From Candidatus Enterococcus testudinis (lineage in GTDB: Bacteria > Bacillota > Bacilli > Lactobacillales > Enterococcaceae): a stretch of 64,000 nucleotides of DNA. The stretch spans positions 2,969,278-3,033,277 of the forward strand of contig NZ_NGKU01000001.1 in the NCBI RefSeq assembly GCF_002140915.1, read 5' to 3'. Both the position numbers and the translations under genes were made by a program. The notes below the pieces were generated by a model. That model did not search any database. It saw only the letters and a program-made list of their open reading frames with translations, and was not told the origin of the DNA. Positions 1 to 8,364 of this stretch are shown here, one piece after another. Every line of letters begins with the position of its first letter. Within the stretch, counting starts at the first letter, position 1.

Positions 1-389
1 ATCAATTCTGCGGCCACTTCTGGACGTAGAATCAAGCCACTGCCCTTCCCACGACCAGCGACATTAGGAACAGGACAGCCCATATTGATATCGATTCCTT
101 GAAAGCCCATTTCAGCCAGTCCGATACTCATTTCTCGGAAGAATGCGGGTTTATCTCCCCAAATATGCGCCACCATCGGCTGTTCATCTTCGGTAAACAC
201 CAGACGGCCACGGACACTATCCCGACCTTCTGGATGACAATAACTATCTGAATTGGTAAATTCGGTGAAGAACACATCCGGCGCACCGGCTGCTTGCACC
301 ACATGACGAAAAACAACATCTGTCACATCTTCCATTGGTGCCAAAACGAAAAAAGGCGAAGGTAATTCAGCCCAAAAATTTGTTGTCAT
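1..389 (-). CDS. dus: tRNA-dihydrouridine synthase, N-terminal part (runs off the window)
   Basis: This is the first ~129 codons of a flavin-dependent tRNA-dihydrouridine synthase, which reduces uridines in the D-loop of tRNA. The start at 389 reads [24 protein letters not shown]. The segment LAPMEDVTD is the FMN-binding entry strand of the Dus TIM barrel. Further on, [21 protein letters not shown] is the family signature with the substrate-handling region MGCP. The gene reads leftwards and the catalytic and C-terminal helical domains are outside the window. No strong Shine-Dalgarno is visible before the start. The family assignment is firm; which Dus paralogue it is cannot be told from this part. 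Confidence 0.93.
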   Translation of the reverse strand, partial: MTTNFWAELPSPFFVLAPMEDVTDVVFRHVVQAAGAPDVFFTEFTNSDSYCHPEGRDSVRGRLVFTEDEQPMVAHIWGDKPAFFREMSIGLAEMGFQGIDINMGCPVPNVAGRGKGSGLILRPEVAAEL

Positions 390-618
390 GATCTACGCTC
401 CATTTCTTTGACCTCGGATCATCTATATCCGCTTTGCAAAACAAGGTTATTATACAAGGAATGAGCGAAAGAAGCAAAATTTGGCGCATCAGAAGATAGT
501 TATTCGCTATATTTGACGATGAAAACTCTATTTTGGTATACTACGTGAACGCTAGATTGACGTGGTCATTCTGGTAAGAAAGTTACCATTGGTATATGTT
601 AGAAAAGAGGATGGTTGG

Positions 619-711
619 ATGAAGAGATTTCCGTTTCAAAGTTTTGTGTTGATCTTGATTGCATTTATTTTAGGGTTTAGTGAGTTTATTATAGTAGGGA
701 TTTTAAATGGA
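619..711 (+). pseudogene. relic of an MFS transporter N-terminus
   Basis: An ATG at 619 with a Shine-Dalgarno GAGG at 607-610 opens a frame reading MKRFPFQSFVLILIAFILGF followed by SEFIIVGILN. The GFSEFIIVGIL stretch is the typical first membrane helix of drug or sugar efflux MFS permeases (the xxxSEFxxxGLL pattern). After about 31 codons the frame runs straight into the ribosome-binding site and start of the DUF554 gene. I read this as the surviving 5' end of an MFS gene whose body was deleted, fused in frame to the next gene. If translated it would give a DUF554 protein with one extra N-terminal helix. Confidence 0.5.
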
Positions 712-723
712 GGAGCGGGTCTC

Positions 724-1452
724 ATGCCTACAGGAGTCATTATCAACGCGTTGTCTGTCTTACTCGGTGGACTACTTGGCGGTTTTTTAGGAGAAAAATT
801 GCCAGAAAAATTTAAAACAGAAATCAATTTGGTCTTTGGTGCTTGTTCGATGGCCATGGGGATTTTTGCCATCGCCCCTATGAAGTATATGCCAGCCGTT
901 ATTTTCGCGATGGTGATCGGAACTGGTTTTGGTTTAGCGATCCATTTGGGAGATCTCATCAATAAAGGTGCCAGAATGATGCAAAAACCAATCGCCAAAA
1001 TCGTGCCTAACGAAAGTATCAGTCTAACGGAAGACGAATTCATGAGCACATTGATCACAGTGATCGTTCTGTTTTGTGCCAGCGGAACCGGTATTTATGG
1101 TAGCTTAGATTCGGGGATGACGGGTGACAGTTCTGTCTTGATTGCTAAATCAATTTTAGATTTTTTTACAGCAGCGATTTTTGCTTGTAATCTAGGATTT
1201 GTGGTTTCAGTGATTGCGATTCCTCAATTCATTATCTTTTTCATGCTCTTCTTATTGGCCAAATTCATCTTCCCACTCACAACACCGGATATGATTTTGG
1301 ACTTTAAAGCTTGCGGCGGCATCTTAATGTTGGCGACTGGTTTCCGGATGATCAAAGTCAAAATGTTTCCTGTTGCCGATATGATCCCGGCGATGATTTT
1401 GATTATGCCTTTTAGCTGGATGTGGGTCAATTGGATTTTACCTTTGCTATAA
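724..1452 (+). CDS. DUF554 family integral membrane protein (YdfK/YqgA-like)
   Basis: A 242-residue very hydrophobic protein of the DUF554 family, for which no transported substrate is established. I chose the ATG at 724 because GGAGG lies at 709-713 with normal spacing. The protein from MPTGVIINALSVLLGGLLGG also matches the family's usual start and length of about 230-240 residues. Gly-rich helices (LLGGLLGGFLG, GTGFGLAIHLGDL, ASGTGIYGSLDSG) and six to seven membrane segments are visible. The frame stays open upstream to 562 and includes an MFS-like leader, so a longer fusion protein starting at 619 is possible. A terminator follows directly. Family assignment is good, function unknown. Confidence 0.85.
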   Translation: MPTGVIINALSVLLGGLLGGFLGEKLPEKFKTEINLVFGACSMAMGIFAIAPMKYMPAVIFAMVIGTGFGLAIHLGDLINKGARMMQKPIAKIVPNESISLTEDEFMSTLITVIVLFCASGTGIYGSLDSGMTGDSSVLIAKSILDFFTAAIFACNLGFVVSVIAIPQFIIFFMLFLLAKFIFPLTTPDMILDFKACGGILMLATGFRMIKVKMFPVADMIPAMILIMPFSWMWVNWILPLL

Positions 1453-1471
1453 AGCTTTATCCTTCTACAAG

Positions 1472-1508
1472 CAAAAAAGCTGACGCCTAAACGGGACAGC
1501 TTTTTTTG
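1472..1508 (+). terminator. Rho-independent terminator
   Basis: The arms AAAAAAGCTG and CAGCTTTTTTT enclose a 16-nt loop just after the DUF554 stop. The A- and T-tracts on both sides let it serve the convergent minus-strand gene as well. Confidence 0.75.
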
Positions 1509-1510
1509 CT

Positions 1511-2050
1511 TTATTCAGTTGCTTCCGTTTCAATACCAACATAGCGAATCTCTGCTGTTTCTTTATAGGTGTCTGCTGTTTGCGGCTCTTTTTCGATTGC
1601 CTCGATCACCGTTCGATCATCTGTCGCAACAAACAGTCCTACCTCATTGCCTTGAGGCGTTGCGTATGGGATATACGCAGCATACGTCAAATCACTTACA
1701 TAAGTATTACCTGTAGAAAGATTGCCGTCCTTCGCTGTCTGAATCTTTATATCTTGTTCTTTGGTTCCTTCGATGCCAAATGTCACTAACCAATCTTCTG
1801 TGTAGTCATTTATTTGCTCTTCATTACTCAATAATTGCTTATTTTCCTCATCTGGGTTTCGCAAAGTAACCTGAAAGACCCCTGCTTCTTCTTTGACCAA
1901 AAAGGTCGTATGGGTATCGTCGGTAGCCTCTACGTATTCTGATAAGGTACTTTTGTTGCCCATTACATCAGGAAAGAACCACCAAATGCCGCCACAGATA
2001 ACCAATCCCACAGCTAGCACACCGGCTAACCAACCAAGCCACTTTTTCAT
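1511..2050 (-). CDS. membrane-anchored extracytoplasmic protein of unknown function
   Basis: A 179-residue protein that begins MKKWLGWLAGVLAVGLVICG, one strong N-terminal membrane helix with a short positive leader. A polar, Thr/Glu-rich domain presumed to lie outside the cell follows. I chose 2050 over the longer frame (2116) because TAAGGAGGACACAT precedes this ATG. The cysteine in VICGG is not in a good lipobox, so I read a signal anchor rather than a lipoprotein. No motif identifies a family. The acidic domain has a regular strand-like pattern (VFQVTLRNPDE, LVTFGIEGT, IQTAKDGN, IRYVGIE). The gene stands alone. Confidence is high that it is a gene, none about its role. Confidence 0.75.
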   Translation of the reverse strand: MKKWLGWLAGVLAVGLVICGGIWWFFPDVMGNKSTLSEYVEATDDTHTTFLVKEEAGVFQVTLRNPDEENKQLLSNEEQINDYTEDWLVTFGIEGTKEQDIKIQTAKDGNLSTGNTYVSDLTYAAYIPYATPQGNEVGLFVATDDRTVIEAIEKEPQTADTYKETAEIRYVGIETEATE

Positions 2051-2190
2051 ATGTGTCCTCCTTACGAATGTCCTATTTTTTTCAGTATACGTTTTCAAAT
2101 GATAGTTATCAATCATTATCGTAAAAAAATATTTTAAAAATATGGAAGACTATTGGTCGTGAAAAACATATAGGTAACAAAGGCCCTCCC

Positions 2191-2610
2191 TCAAAAACCA
2201 AGGACAGCCTTCTCTTTTGCGGTATAATCGCGCATCTTTTGTAAAATTTGTTCCGCATCAGGATCTGTGTATATCGCCAATTTATGATCGATCTCGACTA
2301 AGTTTTCCTGCAATTTCGTCAATTCTTCTTCCACTTTCTTGCGATGGTTCTCCATTAATGTTCGCCGTTGGGCTGCCGTTTGCGGGCCTGCCATGCAATA
2401 GTCGATATAGGTACGAATATCTTTGATCGACATCCCCGTATTTTTCAAACAACAAATCGTAAGAATCAATGACAAATCTGATTCTGTAAATGTCCGGTAA
2501 CCAGAAGAATTTTTGACCACAAAAGGCATCAAGCCTTGTTTGTCATAGTAACGTAGGGTATAAACAGATAAGTCAAACATCTCGGCTACTTCTTTGATTG
2601 AATAGGTCAT
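2191..2610 (-). CDS. MerR-family transcriptional regulator
   Basis: A 139-residue MerR regulator. Residues 1-70 hold the winged helix-turn-helix (YSIKEVAEMFDLSVYTLRYYDKQGLMP, then SGYRTFTESDL). A dimerising coiled coil follows (RRTLMENHRKKVEEELTKLQENL). No cysteine cluster for metals is present at the C-terminus; CCLKNTGMSIKDI belongs to the conserved helix after the wing. This resembles the AdhR/NmlR-like subgroup that responds to aldehydes or electrophiles, but the inducer is inferred only. It is divergent from the SDR gene at 2735 with a perfect dyad between them, so it probably controls that gene and itself. Confidence 0.9.
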   Translation of the reverse strand: MTYSIKEVAEMFDLSVYTLRYYDKQGLMPFVVKNSSGYRTFTESDLSLILTICCLKNTGMSIKDIRTYIDYCMAGPQTAAQRRTLMENHRKKVEEELTKLQENLVEIDHKLAIYTDPDAEQILQKMRDYTAKEKAVLGF

Positions 2611-2649
2611 CTTTTTCCCTCTTTTATATTTTTTTGATCATTTCGCTTT

Positions 2650-2669
2650 CCCTAGAGTATACTCTAGGG
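2650..2669. promoter_or_regulatory. MerR operator (perfect 20-bp dyad)
   Basis: The sequence CCCTAGAGTATACTCTAGGG is a perfect palindrome lying between the divergent MerR regulator and the SDR gene. A weak -35-like TTTCCC and a -10-like TACGAT (2672-2677) flank it with about 19 bp between. That stretched spacing is characteristic of MerR-activated promoters. Confidence 0.75.
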
Positions 2670-2734
2670 TTTACGATTTGGCTATCAAAGAAATAGACAA
2701 AGCAACATTTGCTTGCTTTTAGGAGGAAATCATA

Positions 2735-3766
2735 ATGACAGATACAGTTTTAGTCACTGGCGGAACAGGTTTTTTGGCTTCTCATATCATTTATCAATTG
2801 TTACAACAAGGCTATCAAGTGAAAACCACGGTACGGTCAATGAAGAGCCAAGATCAAATCTTGCGTACCATGAAAGAAAATGGCATCACTCCATTGGATC
2901 GCTTGTCATTCGTAGAGGCGGACTTAGCCAAAGATGCGGGTTGGCATGAAGCAATGGCTGATTGCAGCTATGTCTTCAGCGTAGCCTCTCCAGTATTTTT
3001 TGGAAAAGTCACAGACGAAGCTGAAGTGATCCGTCCGGCAACGGAAGGCATCATCCGCATCTTGCGGGCAGCCAAAAACAGCCCTGTTAAACGAGTCGTT
3101 ATGACATCTAACTTCGGTGCAGTTGGTTTTAGCAACCTAGACAAACAGACCACAACCACTGAAGCCAACTGGACTGATCCCGATGAATCCGGACTATCGA
3201 TTTATGAAAAGTCAAAATTGCTGGCTGAAAAAGCTGCGTGGGATTTTGTGACAGCCGAACACCCTGAATATACTTTTGCAACAGTCAATCCAGTCGCCAT
3301 CTTTGGCCCATCTTTGAATCAACATGTATCAGGCAGCTTTACGTTGTTAGAAACATTGTTGGCAGGCAAAGACAAACGATACCCCAATATCCCATTGAAT
3401 ATTGTCGATGTCCGGGATGTAGCAGCGATCCATCTTTTGGCTATGTTTACACCAGCGGCTGCCGGACAACGCTTTATTGCTTCTTGCGACGGTGAAATCA
3501 CGATGAAAGAAATCGCTGCAATCATCCGAGAACAACGACCACAATTGGTTTCACGTGTAACAACCAAACAAATCCCCACATGGGTCATTCGTTTCGGCGC
3601 GTTATTTAATCAGCAGGCAAAAGAAGGCGCCCTTTTCTTAAAGATGAATCGTCGCGTCAGCAATCAAAAGGCCAAAGAAGTTTTGGGCTGGCAGCCATTA
3701 GCTGATAATCAAGCAGCGGTTTTAGCGGCTGTTGATAGCTTGATTGCATCTGAGGAAACACAATAA
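2735..3766 (+). CDS. NAD(P)-dependent extended SDR reductase (dihydroflavonol-reductase/epimerase-like)
   Basis: A 343-residue extended short-chain dehydrogenase. The Rossmann dinucleotide motif TGGTGFLASH is at residues 8-17. The catalytic pair is Y157 and K161 in YEKSK. A conserved NPVAIFGP segment follows, as in aldehyde or ketone reductases of the DFR-like group. AGGAGG at about 2721 sets the start. The gene is divergent from a MerR regulator and has that regulator's dyad in its promoter, suggesting induction by a reactive carbonyl or similar stress (inference). Its 3' end nearly meets the convergent DUF3885 gene. The substrate cannot be read from sequence. Confidence 0.88.
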   Translation: MTDTVLVTGGTGFLASHIIYQLLQQGYQVKTTVRSMKSQDQILRTMKENGITPLDRLSFVEADLAKDAGWHEAMADCSYVFSVASPVFFGKVTDEAEVIRPATEGIIRILRAAKNSPVKRVVMTSNFGAVGFSNLDKQTTTTEANWTDPDESGLSIYEKSKLLAEKAAWDFVTAEHPEYTFATVNPVAIFGPSLNQHVSGSFTLLETLLAGKDKRYPNIPLNIVDVRDVAAIHLLAMFTPAAAGQRFIASCDGEITMKEIAAIIREQRPQLVSRVTTKQIPTWVIRFGALFNQQAKEGALFLKMNRRVSNQKAKEVLGWQPLADNQAAVLAAVDSLIASEETQ

Positions 3767-3771
3767 AATGG

Positions 3772-4362
3772 TTATATCAGTTCTTTGAAAACCTGATCAA
3801 TGGTTCCTCGGTCATAATCCAAAATCCAATCATTGAACTTGTGATAGATTGCTTGTTGTTGCTGGATATTATCCGACCAAATGTCGCAGCCACGATCATC
3901 GTAAATAGTCAAAAGTGTATGTTTCTTAGTCTCGTAGAAAACCACAGCATTGGTTATCCTTAGTTTGCCAGGTTTCTTAAAGTCTTCATAACAGATTCCA
4001 TCAATCAGTTTGGTTTTTCTTACATTGACTAAAGGTGTTTCCACAACCGTGATCGATGTTTCATCTGTATAATATTCTTTGAACGAATCTGTCATGAAAT
4101 GATCAATAATTGTAAAATAATTGCGGTGTAGAAACTTCCTAAAGAATCCTTTCTTTGAACAGGCAGCATCGAAGAAAATCATTTGGATATTTTCGCTATC
4201 ATGAAAGACTTCTTCAAATAATCGATGGGCACGTTTTTTGCCGTTTTCTATTTGCTGATCGTAATCAGTTTCTCTGCCATGGGCCAATTCAAAACGAATA
4301 TTTTCTTTTAACGGATACGTATGGTGATGTTGCTGATAGATATCTCGTATGATCTGATTCAT
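3772..4362 (-). CDS. DUF3885-like protein
   Basis: A 196-residue soluble protein. The C-terminal part has TIYDDRGCDIWSDN followed by a helix with YHKFNDWILDYDR. That is the pattern I associate with DUF3885, a family with a conserved YDDRGCD motif and no known function. The N-terminal half (IRFELAHGRETDYDQQIENGKKRAHRLFEEVF) carries a conserved glutamate/arginine region found in the same family. There is no signal peptide or membrane helix. It stands alone, converging on the SDR gene with only 5 bp between stops. Family membership is moderately sure; function is unknown. Confidence 0.75.
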   Translation of the reverse strand: MNQIIRDIYQQHHHTYPLKENIRFELAHGRETDYDQQIENGKKRAHRLFEEVFHDSENIQMIFFDAACSKKGFFRKFLHRNYFTIIDHFMTDSFKEYYTDETSITVVETPLVNVRKTKLIDGICYEDFKKPGKLRITNAVVFYETKKHTLLTIYDDRGCDIWSDNIQQQQAIYHKFNDWILDYDRGTIDQVFKELI

Positions 4363-4424
4363 CTTAAGCCTCCATTCACATAGTCAGTTATTTAGTTTAG
4401 GATACCATATAGGCAGGTGCATGT

Positions 4425-4462
4425 GTTGAAAACAAAAACAGTTTGGGCTTAAGCCCAAACTG
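4425..4462 (-). terminator. Rho-independent terminator of the siderophore ABC operon
   Basis: A perfect 12-bp inverted repeat centred on 4450 (arms CAGTTTGGGCTT and AAGCCCAAACTG) is followed on the minus strand by TTTTTGTTTTC. It ends the operon whose last gene stops at 4491. Confidence 0.85.
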
Positions 4463-4490
4463 CTCATTCTTTACGCTAACTTCTCTATTC

Positions 4491-5504
4491 TTACTGGGCC
4501 ATCTCATCCACCAATTGTTCTAACCCAGTCAATGCTTGATAGCCATAGCCGAACAAGTAGTTATAATCCAATGCATACACTTGTTTGTTCTTGATTGCCT
4601 TCATACTAGATAGTTTTTCGTTCTCATACAGCCCTTTGATGATTTCATCGCCAGATACACTGCCTTCGATCGTTGACCAATCTCCTACAATCAATATATC
4701 CGGATCAGTTTCAATCAATGTTTCAACGCTGACTTCACCTGAATAATCTTTGAAGACATTGTCCAGCTTGATCATCTCGAAATTACTATTAAAGAAAGAT
4801 TCATCTTGCGCAGCATACACACTGACCTCACTTGGATCAGACATAAACAAATGGGCAAACGTTTGGACATCTTTATCTGCTACCTTATCTTCCAAGACTG
4901 CTTGCCTGTCTTTTAACTCTTGTTCAAACGCAGCAGCTGCTTCGGGCACATCAAAGATTTTGCCTAGATTTTCAATATCTTTATACACAGAATCGAAAGT
5001 CGCACCCGTGACTGATGTTTCTTGCACATAGGTTGGAATGCCCATTTCATTCAATGAGTCTACAGTACCAACGCCCCAATCTTGATTGTCAAATAAACCA
5101 CCACGACCGTAAATCATATCAGGATCGACACTCAAGGCAGTCTCTTTGCTGATATAATCGCTACCTAAGTTATTCAATTCAGCATACTCTGCGGCAACTG
5201 ATTCATCCGCCGCGCCAAATGTCGCACCGACACCAGCGATTCGATCTTTCAATCCCAAATGCAACAATAATTCTGCTGCTGGCTGCGAATTTGCCAGCAC
5301 TTTTTTTGGTGCTTCTGTAAAGGTTTGGTCTTTTGCCGACCACTCTGAACCGCCTTCAGCTTTTGCATAGTTGCTGATTGTTAGTGGATAGGTACTCTCA
5401 ACAGCACTTGAAGAAGCAGCCGTTGTCTCGCTGTCCCCACTGCTGCATGCACTCAATGTTACCAAAACCAATCCTAAGCCAATCATTTTTCCCCATTTAT
5501 TCAT
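4491..5504 (-). CDS. iron-siderophore-type ABC transporter substrate-binding lipoprotein
   Basis: A periplasmic-binding-protein-like lipoprotein of about 337 residues. The N-terminus MNKWGKMIGLGLVLVTLSAC carries lipobox LSAC, so the mature protein is anchored at that cysteine. The body has the class III pattern of a TroA/FhuD fold: VLANSQPAAELLLHLGLKDRIAGV, LSVDPDMIYGR, then VETLIETDPDILIVGDW. I chose the second Met (5504) because AAGGAG stands 7 bases before it. The start overlaps the ATPase gene end by 8 bases, implying translational coupling. It is the last gene of a Fur-box-controlled permease-ATPase-binding protein operon, which supports ferric siderophore or heme-like iron uptake. The exact ligand is unknown. 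Confidence 0.88.
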   Translation of the reverse strand: MNKWGKMIGLGLVLVTLSACSSGDSETTAASSSAVESTYPLTISNYAKAEGGSEWSAKDQTFTEAPKKVLANSQPAAELLLHLGLKDRIAGVGATFGAADESVAAEYAELNNLGSDYISKETALSVDPDMIYGRGGLFDNQDWGVGTVDSLNEMGIPTYVQETSVTGATFDSVYKDIENLGKIFDVPEAAAAFEQELKDRQAVLEDKVADKDVQTFAHLFMSDPSEVSVYAAQDESFFNSNFEMIKLDNVFKDYSGEVSVETLIETDPDILIVGDWSTIEGSVSGDEIIKGLYENEKLSSMKAIKNKQVYALDYNYLFGYGYQALTGLEQLVDEMAQ

Positions 5505-6279
5505 CTTCTTGCTCCTTTTCAAAATAATAATGAAACCCTAATCCGCCAGTGATTGGATGATGATAAATACTGCACTTTACCCCATAGATTCCTTCGATCA
5601 GACTTTCGGTCAATAACGTTTCTGGTGTACCGCAACCAATCACTTGCCCATCTTTTAACGCATAGATGATATCGCAATAATTGGCCGCCTGTTCCAAATT
5701 ATGCAAAGCAGCCAATATGCCGATATTCAACGCTTTGACTGTTTCTAAAATATCCAGTTGATATCTGATATCTAAGTGATTGGTGGGTTCGTCAAGAATC
5801 ATGAATCTCGGCTCTTGCGTGATAGCTCGTGCTAAAACGACCCGTTGTTTTTCGCCACCAGACAAGGATAGATAACTGCGCTTTTTGTAGCGGATTAACC
5901 CTGTTTTTTCGAGGGCTTGCTCGACCAGATCGAAATCCGCCTGGGTATCTTGCTCCAATAGTGATTTGTGGGGCGTCCGACCCAAAAGAACCATCTGTTC
6001 CACTGTGAGATCAAAACTTAATTCATTGAACTGGCTGACAACACTTACTTGCTGCGCCACTTTTTTTTCAGTACTTTTTAAAATATTCATGTCCCCAAGG
6101 TGGATCTCCCCACTGTCAGGTTTCAATGTTTTGTATATAGCTTTCAATAAGGTGGATTTGCCGCTGCCATTCGAGCCTATTAAACCGACAAATTGTCCTT
6201 CTTGTGTTTGCACCGAGATATCCTTTAAAATCTGCTGATCACCGATTGTGAGATTGAGTGCATCGACTGTTAATTTCAT
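5497..6279 (-). CDS. iron-siderophore-type ABC transporter ATP-binding protein
   Basis: A 260-residue FecE/FhuC-type ATPase that powers the adjacent FecCD permease. Walker A is GSNGSGKS (residues 35-42), the Q-loop is VVSQFNE, the signature is LSGGE (139-143), and Walker B is FMILDEP (160-166) followed by NHLD. The H-loop is AALHNLEQA. The protein has full length and no extra domain. It is preceded by only 5 bases after the permease stop and overlaps the binding-protein start, so the three genes form one transcript. Family assignment is certain; ligand assignment follows from context. Confidence 0.93.
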   Translation of the reverse strand: MKLTVDALNLTIGDQQILKDISVQTQEGQFVGLIGSNGSGKSTLLKAIYKTLKPDSGEIHLGDMNILKSTEKKVAQQVSVVSQFNELSFDLTVEQMVLLGRTPHKSLLEQDTQADFDLVEQALEKTGLIRYKKRSYLSLSGGEKQRVVLARAITQEPRFMILDEPTNHLDIRYQLDILETVKALNIGILAALHNLEQAANYCDIIYALKDGQVIGCGTPETLLTESLIEGIYGVKCSIYHHPITGGLGFHYYFEKEQEDE

Positions 6280-6284
6280 CCACT

Positions 6285-7358
6285 TTAACCTCCAAAGTTA
6301 TATTGTCGTTTGACAATAATATAAATAAAAATCGGTGCACCGATAATGGCCGTGATGATCCCGATCGGTAATTCTACACCATGCAATGTGGCACGAGCGA
6401 TCACATCCGCCCAGATCAAGAAAAGGGCGCCGGTCAACGCCGTCATCGGCATCAATAAACGATGGTCTGAGCCGCTGACGCCACGGACGATATGAGGGAT
6501 AATCAATCCCACAAAACCAATCATCCCGGAATTAGCCACAATGATACTGGTCAACAATGCAGCCAAAATCATATAAAGGCGTCGATAAAACGTCAGTTTG
6601 ACCCCTAAAGTCGACGCGACTTCATCTCCCAATAATAACGTATTCAAAATCCGGTATTGCGATAAGAAAAAGACCGTAACGATCGAGACGATCAACACAA
6701 TAAACGTCAACTTGTTCCAAGAGGCCGAAGCCAAACTACCCATTGACCAAAAAGCCACCGTTTTCATTCCTTCGGCATTGCTGGCTAAGTAGACAATCAA
6801 ATTCGACACTGAGCTGCATAATGCACTGACGATTGTGCCTGAAAGAACGAGCTTGGTAGAAGTCATTCTCCCGCCGATACTGGAAAGGACCAGGACCAAA
6901 ATAGTCGCCAGACCCGCCCCAACAAATGCACCGAAAGAAAGACCCAATTGCAGAACCAGTGCTGAACCGCCAAATCCAACCAAAATCGCGAAGGTTGCAC
7001 CTAGTGAGGCACCAGATGAAATACCTAAAATATATGGATCTGCCAAGGGATTTTGGACGACTGCTTGCATCACAGCCCCACTGATCGCCAGACCCATTCC
7101 AACGAAAATCGATAACAACACCCGTGGTGCCCGCACAAACCAAACAATATTGGCGTTGGCTTCTGATAATCCAGCTATACTGCCATAAAGGCCGTTGCTT
7201 AATTTGTAAAATAAAATTTGGTACACTTCACCTATTGATATATCTGCTTGACCATTGGCCAAGGCAATTCCTACAGATAGTAAGATAGCCACTATCAGTA
7301 GCGCAAAAATTGTGGTGGACACGAACCACCGATTTGTTTTGATTATTCCGACCGACAT
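6285..7358 (-). CDS. FecCD-family iron-siderophore ABC permease
   Basis: A 357-residue BtuC/FecCD-type permease with about ten membrane helices. Typical segments are visible: VRAPRVLLSIFVGMGLAISG, QAVVQNPLADPYILGISSGA, and near the C-terminus GMIGFVGLIIPHIVRGVSGSDHR followed by the coupling region. I chose the ATG at 7358 (MSVGIIKTNRW) because AAAGGGG lies 8 bases upstream. It is the first gene of the operon, reading from a promoter that overlaps a Fur box. The complete helix set and absence of breaks suggest a working transporter. Confidence 0.92.
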   Translation of the reverse strand: MSVGIIKTNRWFVSTTIFALLIVAILLSVGIALANGQADISIGEVYQILFYKLSNGLYGSIAGLSEANANIVWFVRAPRVLLSIFVGMGLAISGAVMQAVVQNPLADPYILGISSGASLGATFAILVGFGGSALVLQLGLSFGAFVGAGLATILVLVLSSIGGRMTSTKLVLSGTIVSALCSSVSNLIVYLASNAEGMKTVAFWSMGSLASASWNKLTFIVLIVSIVTVFFLSQYRILNTLLLGDEVASTLGVKLTFYRRLYMILAALLTSIIVANSGMIGFVGLIIPHIVRGVSGSDHRLLMPMTALTGALFLIWADVIARATLHGVELPIGIITAIIGAPIFIYIIVKRQYNFGG

Positions 7359-7445
7359 GTATTTATCCCCTTTGATACCCAACAACGATAGACAATGTTC
7401 TGTGTATGATTGTGCAAACGCATATGAGAATCTAATAATTGCAAA

Positions 7446-7501
7446 TGAGAATCACTCTCAATGATTGAGTTTATTATAAGTAAAAGCCTCACAAATGTAA
7501 A
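7446..7501 (-). promoter_or_regulatory. promoter with Fur box for the siderophore ABC operon
   Basis: On the minus strand TTTACA (7496-7501) and TATAAT (7473-7478) are separated by 17 bp. Just downstream lies TGAGAGTGATTCTCA (7446-7460), which fits the Gram-positive Fur 7-1-7 dyad TGAnAATnATTnTCA. Iron-replete repression of the operon is inferred. Confidence 0.8.
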
Positions 7502-7573
7502 TAATTTTCTGAAAATTCACTAATAAATATTTCATTTACCTCTTATTTACCAAGATAGTCCCTATCTTTGACC

Positions 7574-7609
7574 GCAAAAAAAGGCACATACCAGACTGTG
7601 CCTTTTTTA
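7574..7609. terminator. bidirectional terminator
   Basis: The arms AAAAAGGCACA and TGTGCCTTTTT enclose an 8-nt loop, with A/T tracts on both sides. It ends the minus-strand VOC gene. Confidence 0.8.
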
Positions 7610-7640
7610 TATGCTGCTTTATATTGGATCGTTTCTTTAC

Positions 7641-8159
7641 TTAGACATCCCATTTTCTTCGCTCTGCCTGCGCCAAATAGGGTTGCGGTGTCGGATAGGC
7701 AATCAATTCGATTGTTGAGCCCCACGGTGTTCGACAATAACAGAATTGGTTGCCCGCACCAGCTTCGATCCCGCCTAAATCAGTGGGATCCGCATTTCTT
7801 TTTCCACCGGCAGCCTCAACTTTCGCTACTGCTTCTTGGATATCATCCACCTTGAATGCGACATGCTGCCAGCCATAATCAGAAGGGGCGACTGGTCCGG
7901 CTTGATTCGGTCCAACAAATTCGAATAATTCGATTTGCGGGCCATTCGGCAAACCAATCATACGAATGGCCCGTTCTGCCATATCGTTTGGAATACCTAA
8001 GCGTTTTTTGGTAAATGCAGCATCCTTGATCAGCTCTGTTTTTTTGTACGTATCATAAATAACAGTTGCATCCAAAGCCTCTGAAAAAAACTGTGTGGCT
8101 TCATCTAAATTCGGTACAGTCAAACCAATATGATCGATGCCGTGCATATTATTGTTCAT
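7641..8159 (-). CDS. VOC-family protein (glyoxalase/methylmalonyl-CoA epimerase-like)
   Basis: A 172-residue single-chain vicinal-oxygen-chelate protein with two beta-alpha-beta-beta-beta modules. Expected metal ligands are visible: the first His in GIDHIGLTV, a Glu in QIELFEF, the second His in WQHVAFKV, and the last Glu in GSTIELI. The middle insertion (AAFTKKRLGIPNDMAERAIRMIGL) resembles lactoylglutathione-lyase-like or epimerase-like proteins of unknown substrate. GGGGGAGG sits close before the start; a second Met three codons later (MHGIDHIG) would have a longer spacing. The gene is monocistronic between two terminators. The fold is sure, the reaction is not. Confidence 0.85.
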   Translation of the reverse strand: MNNNMHGIDHIGLTVPNLDEATQFFSEALDATVIYDTYKKTELIKDAAFTKKRLGIPNDMAERAIRMIGLPNGPQIELFEFVGPNQAGPVAPSDYGWQHVAFKVDDIQEAVAKVEAAGGKRNADPTDLGGIEAGAGNQFCYCRTPWGSTIELIAYPTPQPYLAQAERRKWDV

Positions 8160-8272
8160 GATCCTCCCCCATTCTCACTTTTTTCAATCGTTCCTTTTCA
8201 TAGTGCACAAGAAGGAATGTATCTGTCAAACATAAAACATCGCGTAAAAATACATTTTATTTACTTTAAACA

Positions 8273-8310
8273 AATAAACAAACCCTTTATTGAAGCAGGG
8301 TTTGTTTATT
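8273..8310. terminator. bidirectional terminator
   Basis: A perfect 14-bp stem (arm AATAAACAAACCCT and its complement) with a 10-nt loop lies between the P-type ATPase locus, which ends at 8365, and the VOC gene start. Confidence 0.75.
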
Positions 8311-8364
8311 CTTGGGTCTGTTTTGATCCACGATCACATAAGATAGATCAAGTCAGTTGTTTCT

